A DNA stretch of 64,000 nucleotides from Euryhalocaulis caribicus (GTDB lineage: Bacteria > Pseudomonadota > Alphaproteobacteria > Caulobacterales > Maricaulaceae), in the NCBI RefSeq assembly GCF_000412185.1, contig NZ_ASJA01000003.1:186001-250000 (forward strand), written 5' to 3'. The notes under the pieces are model-generated. The model made no database searches and was not told where the DNA came from. It saw only the letters and a program-made list of their open reading frames with translations. A program made the position numbers and the translations under genes. The first letter of the stretch is position 1; every line of letters begins with the position of its first letter. Shown one piece after another: positions 62,390-64,000 of the stretch.

Positions 62390-62589
62390 AGCGGTCTTAA
62401 TAACGTCTCAGATTGTCAGGCAAAGCGTATAAGGCGTCCCGGCGCCGCGAAAGAGTCAGCGGGCCGGGCGGGTAATTCGGATGCAGTCCGGAATGAGGCG
62501 ATACGCAGTCATCGTGGAAGGGCATTACCAAGCCGCCGGGAATCCGGCAAGCTGACAGGCCTTCAAACGGCTGACAGGGGCGCCGCGCC

Positions 62590-62865
62590 ATGGCTGACAA
62601 GAAAGTCGAGATCACCGACCAGCTCACCCGCCTCAATCTGCAAGTGGTCGCGATGGAGCATATCCTGATGCGCCTGGTGGTGATGTCCGCGCCCAGGGAT
62701 CACGAGGAATGGATGGAGCGTCTGGCCCAGGTCACGCGCCGCGACGTCGCCATGTGGTACGCCCCCAACCTCACCGACGAACAGAACGAGGCCGCCCGCG
62801 ACATCGTCGCCGAGCATGTCGACCGCCTGATGCACAGCGTCATCGACATGACGACCAGGCACTAG
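62590..62865 (+). CDS. Small helical hypothetical protein (91 aa)
   Basis: A 91-residue protein, mostly helical, starting MADKKVEITDQLTRLNLQVVAMEHILMRLVVM. It has amphipathic helices and a C-terminal EHVDRLMHSVIDMTTRH. No signal peptide, no known family. It lies alone on the plus strand between ileS (divergent) and ribF (convergent). The stop shares CTAG with ribF. Confidence 0.65.
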   Translation: MADKKVEITDQLTRLNLQVVAMEHILMRLVVMSAPRDHEEWMERLAQVTRRDVAMWYAPNLTDEQNEAARDIVAEHVDRLMHSVIDMTTRH

Positions 62866-63794
62866 GCGTTCAGCAACGCCCGCGCCTTCTCTCCGTCGCG
62901 CTCCATTTCCGCGACCAGCGCGTCCACCGAGTCGAACTTCTCCTGCCCGCGGATGAAGCCGGCGAAGGCCGTCTCCACGCGCTTGCCGTAGAGGTCGCCC
63001 GAGAAATCGAACAGGTGAACCTCGAACCGTTCGTCCTTGCCTTCCACGGTCGGACGCAGGCCGAGGCTCGCCACGCCCGGCCGCCACGCCTCCTGGTCCT
63101 CGATGCGGCAGCGCACGGCATAGACGCCGTGCAGCGGGCGCAGATAGTCGCCCATCTCTATATTCGCGGTTGGCCAGCCCAGCTCCCGGCCCAGCCTGTC
63201 GCCGCCGATCACCTCGCCGTCGATCCGCCAGTCATGGCCCAAGATTTCGGTTGCCAGCGCCACGTCGCCGTCCTTGAGCGCGTCCCGCACGCGGGTGGAG
63301 GAGGCCACGCCCCCGCCGGCCTCCACCGGTGCCACCGCCGCCACCTCGAACCCGTATTTCTCCCCGAACGCTTCCAGCGCCGCCACGTCGCCCGCGCGGT
63401 CCTTGCCGAAGCGGAAATCCTCGCCCACCGCCACGCGCACCGCGCCCAGTCCTTCGCTCAGAATGTCCCGCGCGAAGGCTTCCGGCGCGGTCTCCCGCAA
63501 ATCCTCGTCGAAGGGCAGGGCGAACAGATGGTCCGCGCCCGCCGCGTCCAGCAATTCCGCGCGCATGGCGTTGCTGGACAGGCGGAAGGGCGGGGAATCC
63601 GGCGCGAAGAAGCGGCGCGGATGCGGATCGAACACGGCGGCGGCCAGCGGCGCGCCCTCCTTGGCCGCGGCGGCCAGCACCGCGCGGTGGCCCTTATGGA
63701 CGCCGTCGAAATTGCCCAGCGCCACGGCGCATCCGCGCGCCGCATCGGGCAGGCCCGTCCAGCCCCGGTGAACCTGTATCGCGGCGGCGTTCAA
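62862..63794 (-). CDS. ribF: Bifunctional riboflavin kinase/FAD synthetase
   Basis: Makes FMN and FAD from riboflavin. The N-terminal FAD synthetase (nucleotidyltransferase) domain has ALGNFDGVHKGH, FDPHPRRFF and VGEDFRFGKDRAGDV. The C-terminal riboflavin kinase has GWPTANIEM, GVYAVRCRI, and EVHLFDFSGDLYGKRV. The start was taken as TTG at 63794, giving 310 residues, because ATG at 63866 would overlap the upstream MaoC-like gene by about 60 bases and add non-conserved sequence. The start remains uncertain. The stop shares CTAG with the gene at 62590. Confidence 0.93.
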   Translation of the reverse strand: MNAAAIQVHRGWTGLPDAARGCAVALGNFDGVHKGHRAVLAAAAKEGAPLAAAVFDPHPRRFFAPDSPPFRLSSNAMRAELLDAAGADHLFALPFDEDLRETAPEAFARDILSEGLGAVRVAVGEDFRFGKDRAGDVAALEAFGEKYGFEVAAVAPVEAGGGVASSTRVRDALKDGDVALATEILGHDWRIDGEVIGGDRLGRELGWPTANIEMGDYLRPLHGVYAVRCRIEDQEAWRPGVASLGLRPTVEGKDERFEVHLFDFSGDLYGKRVETAFAGFIRGQEKFDSVDALVAEMERDGEKARALLNA

Positions 63795-63807
63795 CGGCGG
63801 GTCCGCT

Positions 63808-64000
63808 CTAGCCTTCGCGGCGCGGCACGACCACGTGCGCGATGCCGGAGACCGCCGGCTTGCCATTGGCCAGGCATTTCACCTTCATGGTCACGCGCCG
63901 CGTCTTCTCGTTGATCTCGGCAACCTCGGCCACCGCCTTCACGTCGGAGCCGACAGGCACCGGCCGGCGGAAGCGCAGCTCCATCCCCGTGAAGATCGCC
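63808..64000 (-). CDS. MaoC-like dehydratase (5' end missing)
   Basis: The last 63 codons of a minus-strand gene ending in TAG at 63808-63810; the start lies beyond the window. The visible residues include IFTGMELRFRRPVPVGSDV, AEVAEINEKTRRVTMKVKC and VSGIAHVVVPRR, the end pattern of MaoC-like (R)-specific enoyl-CoA hydratases with the hot-dog fold. It lies 13 bases from the proposed ribF start, in the same direction. Confidence 0.75.
   Translation of the reverse strand, partial: AIFTGMELRFRRPVPVGSDVKAVAEVAEINEKTRRVTMKVKCLANGKPAVSGIAHVVVPRREG

Noticed and set aside
62390-62589. T-box or other leader riboswitch upstream of ileS
   Set aside because: No T-box sequence (UGGNACC) or specifier stem found; T-boxes are rare in alphaproteobacteria.
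59762-62668. A 968-codon open frame on the plus strand opposite ileS
   Set aside because: It is rich in Arg, Ala, Gly, His and Gln with no family resemblance and lies wholly antisense to a clear IleS gene. Long antisense frames are expected in GC-rich DNA.
1-64000. CtrA boxes (TTAA-N7-TTAA)
   Set aside because: Scanning the AT-rich promoter patches by eye gave no convincing full site, so none is reported despite the Caulobacter-like context.

Overview
This GC-rich window is one continuous piece of chromosome from an alphaproteobacterium. It is most likely a stalked or flagellated marine member of the Caulobacterales/Maricaulales/Hyphomonadaceae type. The evidence is flhA-flhF-flhG flagellar genes, an HWE-family histidine kinase, endonuclease-type MutL, a TIGR02301-like protein, DUF1206 and DUF3035 proteins, and the ribF/ileS/lspA neighbourhood. 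No rRNA, tRNA, CRISPR array, transposase, integrase or phage gene was found. It reads as core genome with small accessory patches. The genus cannot be fixed from the sequence alone.

Layout. 1-3840: the end of flhA, a degenerate flhF and flhG. 3876-5292: small membrane proteins, including two tandem DUF4870 paralogues closed by a clear terminator. 5330-8799: a BON-MscS channel, a CelD/BcsL-like acetyltransferase and a divergent glycosyltransferase. 8813-16867: acyl-CoA dehydrogenase, cytochrome b561 with a YceI lipoprotein, YgfZ, a dihydroorotase-like enzyme, a DUF2235 hydrolase and a hairpin-rich gap that looks like a small RNA gene. 16951-18753: a TIGR02301-like protein, two Nudix hydrolases and a VOC protein. 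18807-22496: a self-contained tetR-adaptor-ATPase-permease drug-efflux operon with a perfect operator palindrome. 22493-26432: RmuC, a redoxin, TsaC/Sua5 and a winged-helix regulator with a membrane partner. 26433-27009: a gene-free stretch holding an operator and three different palindromic repeats. 27010-29786: a sulfotransferase-glycosyltransferase fusion and a second glycosyltransferase. 29946-34371: a CitE-like lyase, ArsC, a host-attachment-family protein, creatininase and a Kelch lipoprotein. 34380-38537: a MacAB/DevBCA-like exporter with two FtsX permeases. 38682-46073: a periplasmic M3 peptidase, an MBL-fold protein, a frameshifted serine hydrolase, a receiver/HWE-kinase pair and YebC. 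46228-50493: GST, YmdB, Fmt, two lipoproteins and Def. 50629-64000: BI-1, a 2OG oxygenase, an RsuA-family pseudouridine synthase, DUF1206, RsmD, an FMN reductase, an NhaP-type antiporter, MutL, DUF3035, LspA, IleS, RibF and the end of a MaoC-like gene.

The most interesting signals are regulatory. An identical gapped palindrome (ACTTTA-N5-TAAAGT) occurs in front of the winged-helix regulator operon and again, 11 kb away, inside the FtsX exporter operon, which suggests a small regulon. A three-hairpin element with C-rich loops at about 16150-16330 looks like an anti-Shine-Dalgarno type small RNA. The tetR gene appears to be leaderless, with its 26-bp palindrome lying over the promoter. Six of the twelve convergent gene pairs end on one shared CTAG, so both stop codons occupy the same four bases. 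Protein-level oddities are a degenerate FlhF GTPase, a dihydroorotase with Gln-x-His in place of His-x-His, a sulfotransferase-GT2 fusion, and a serine hydrolase broken by a one-base deletion.
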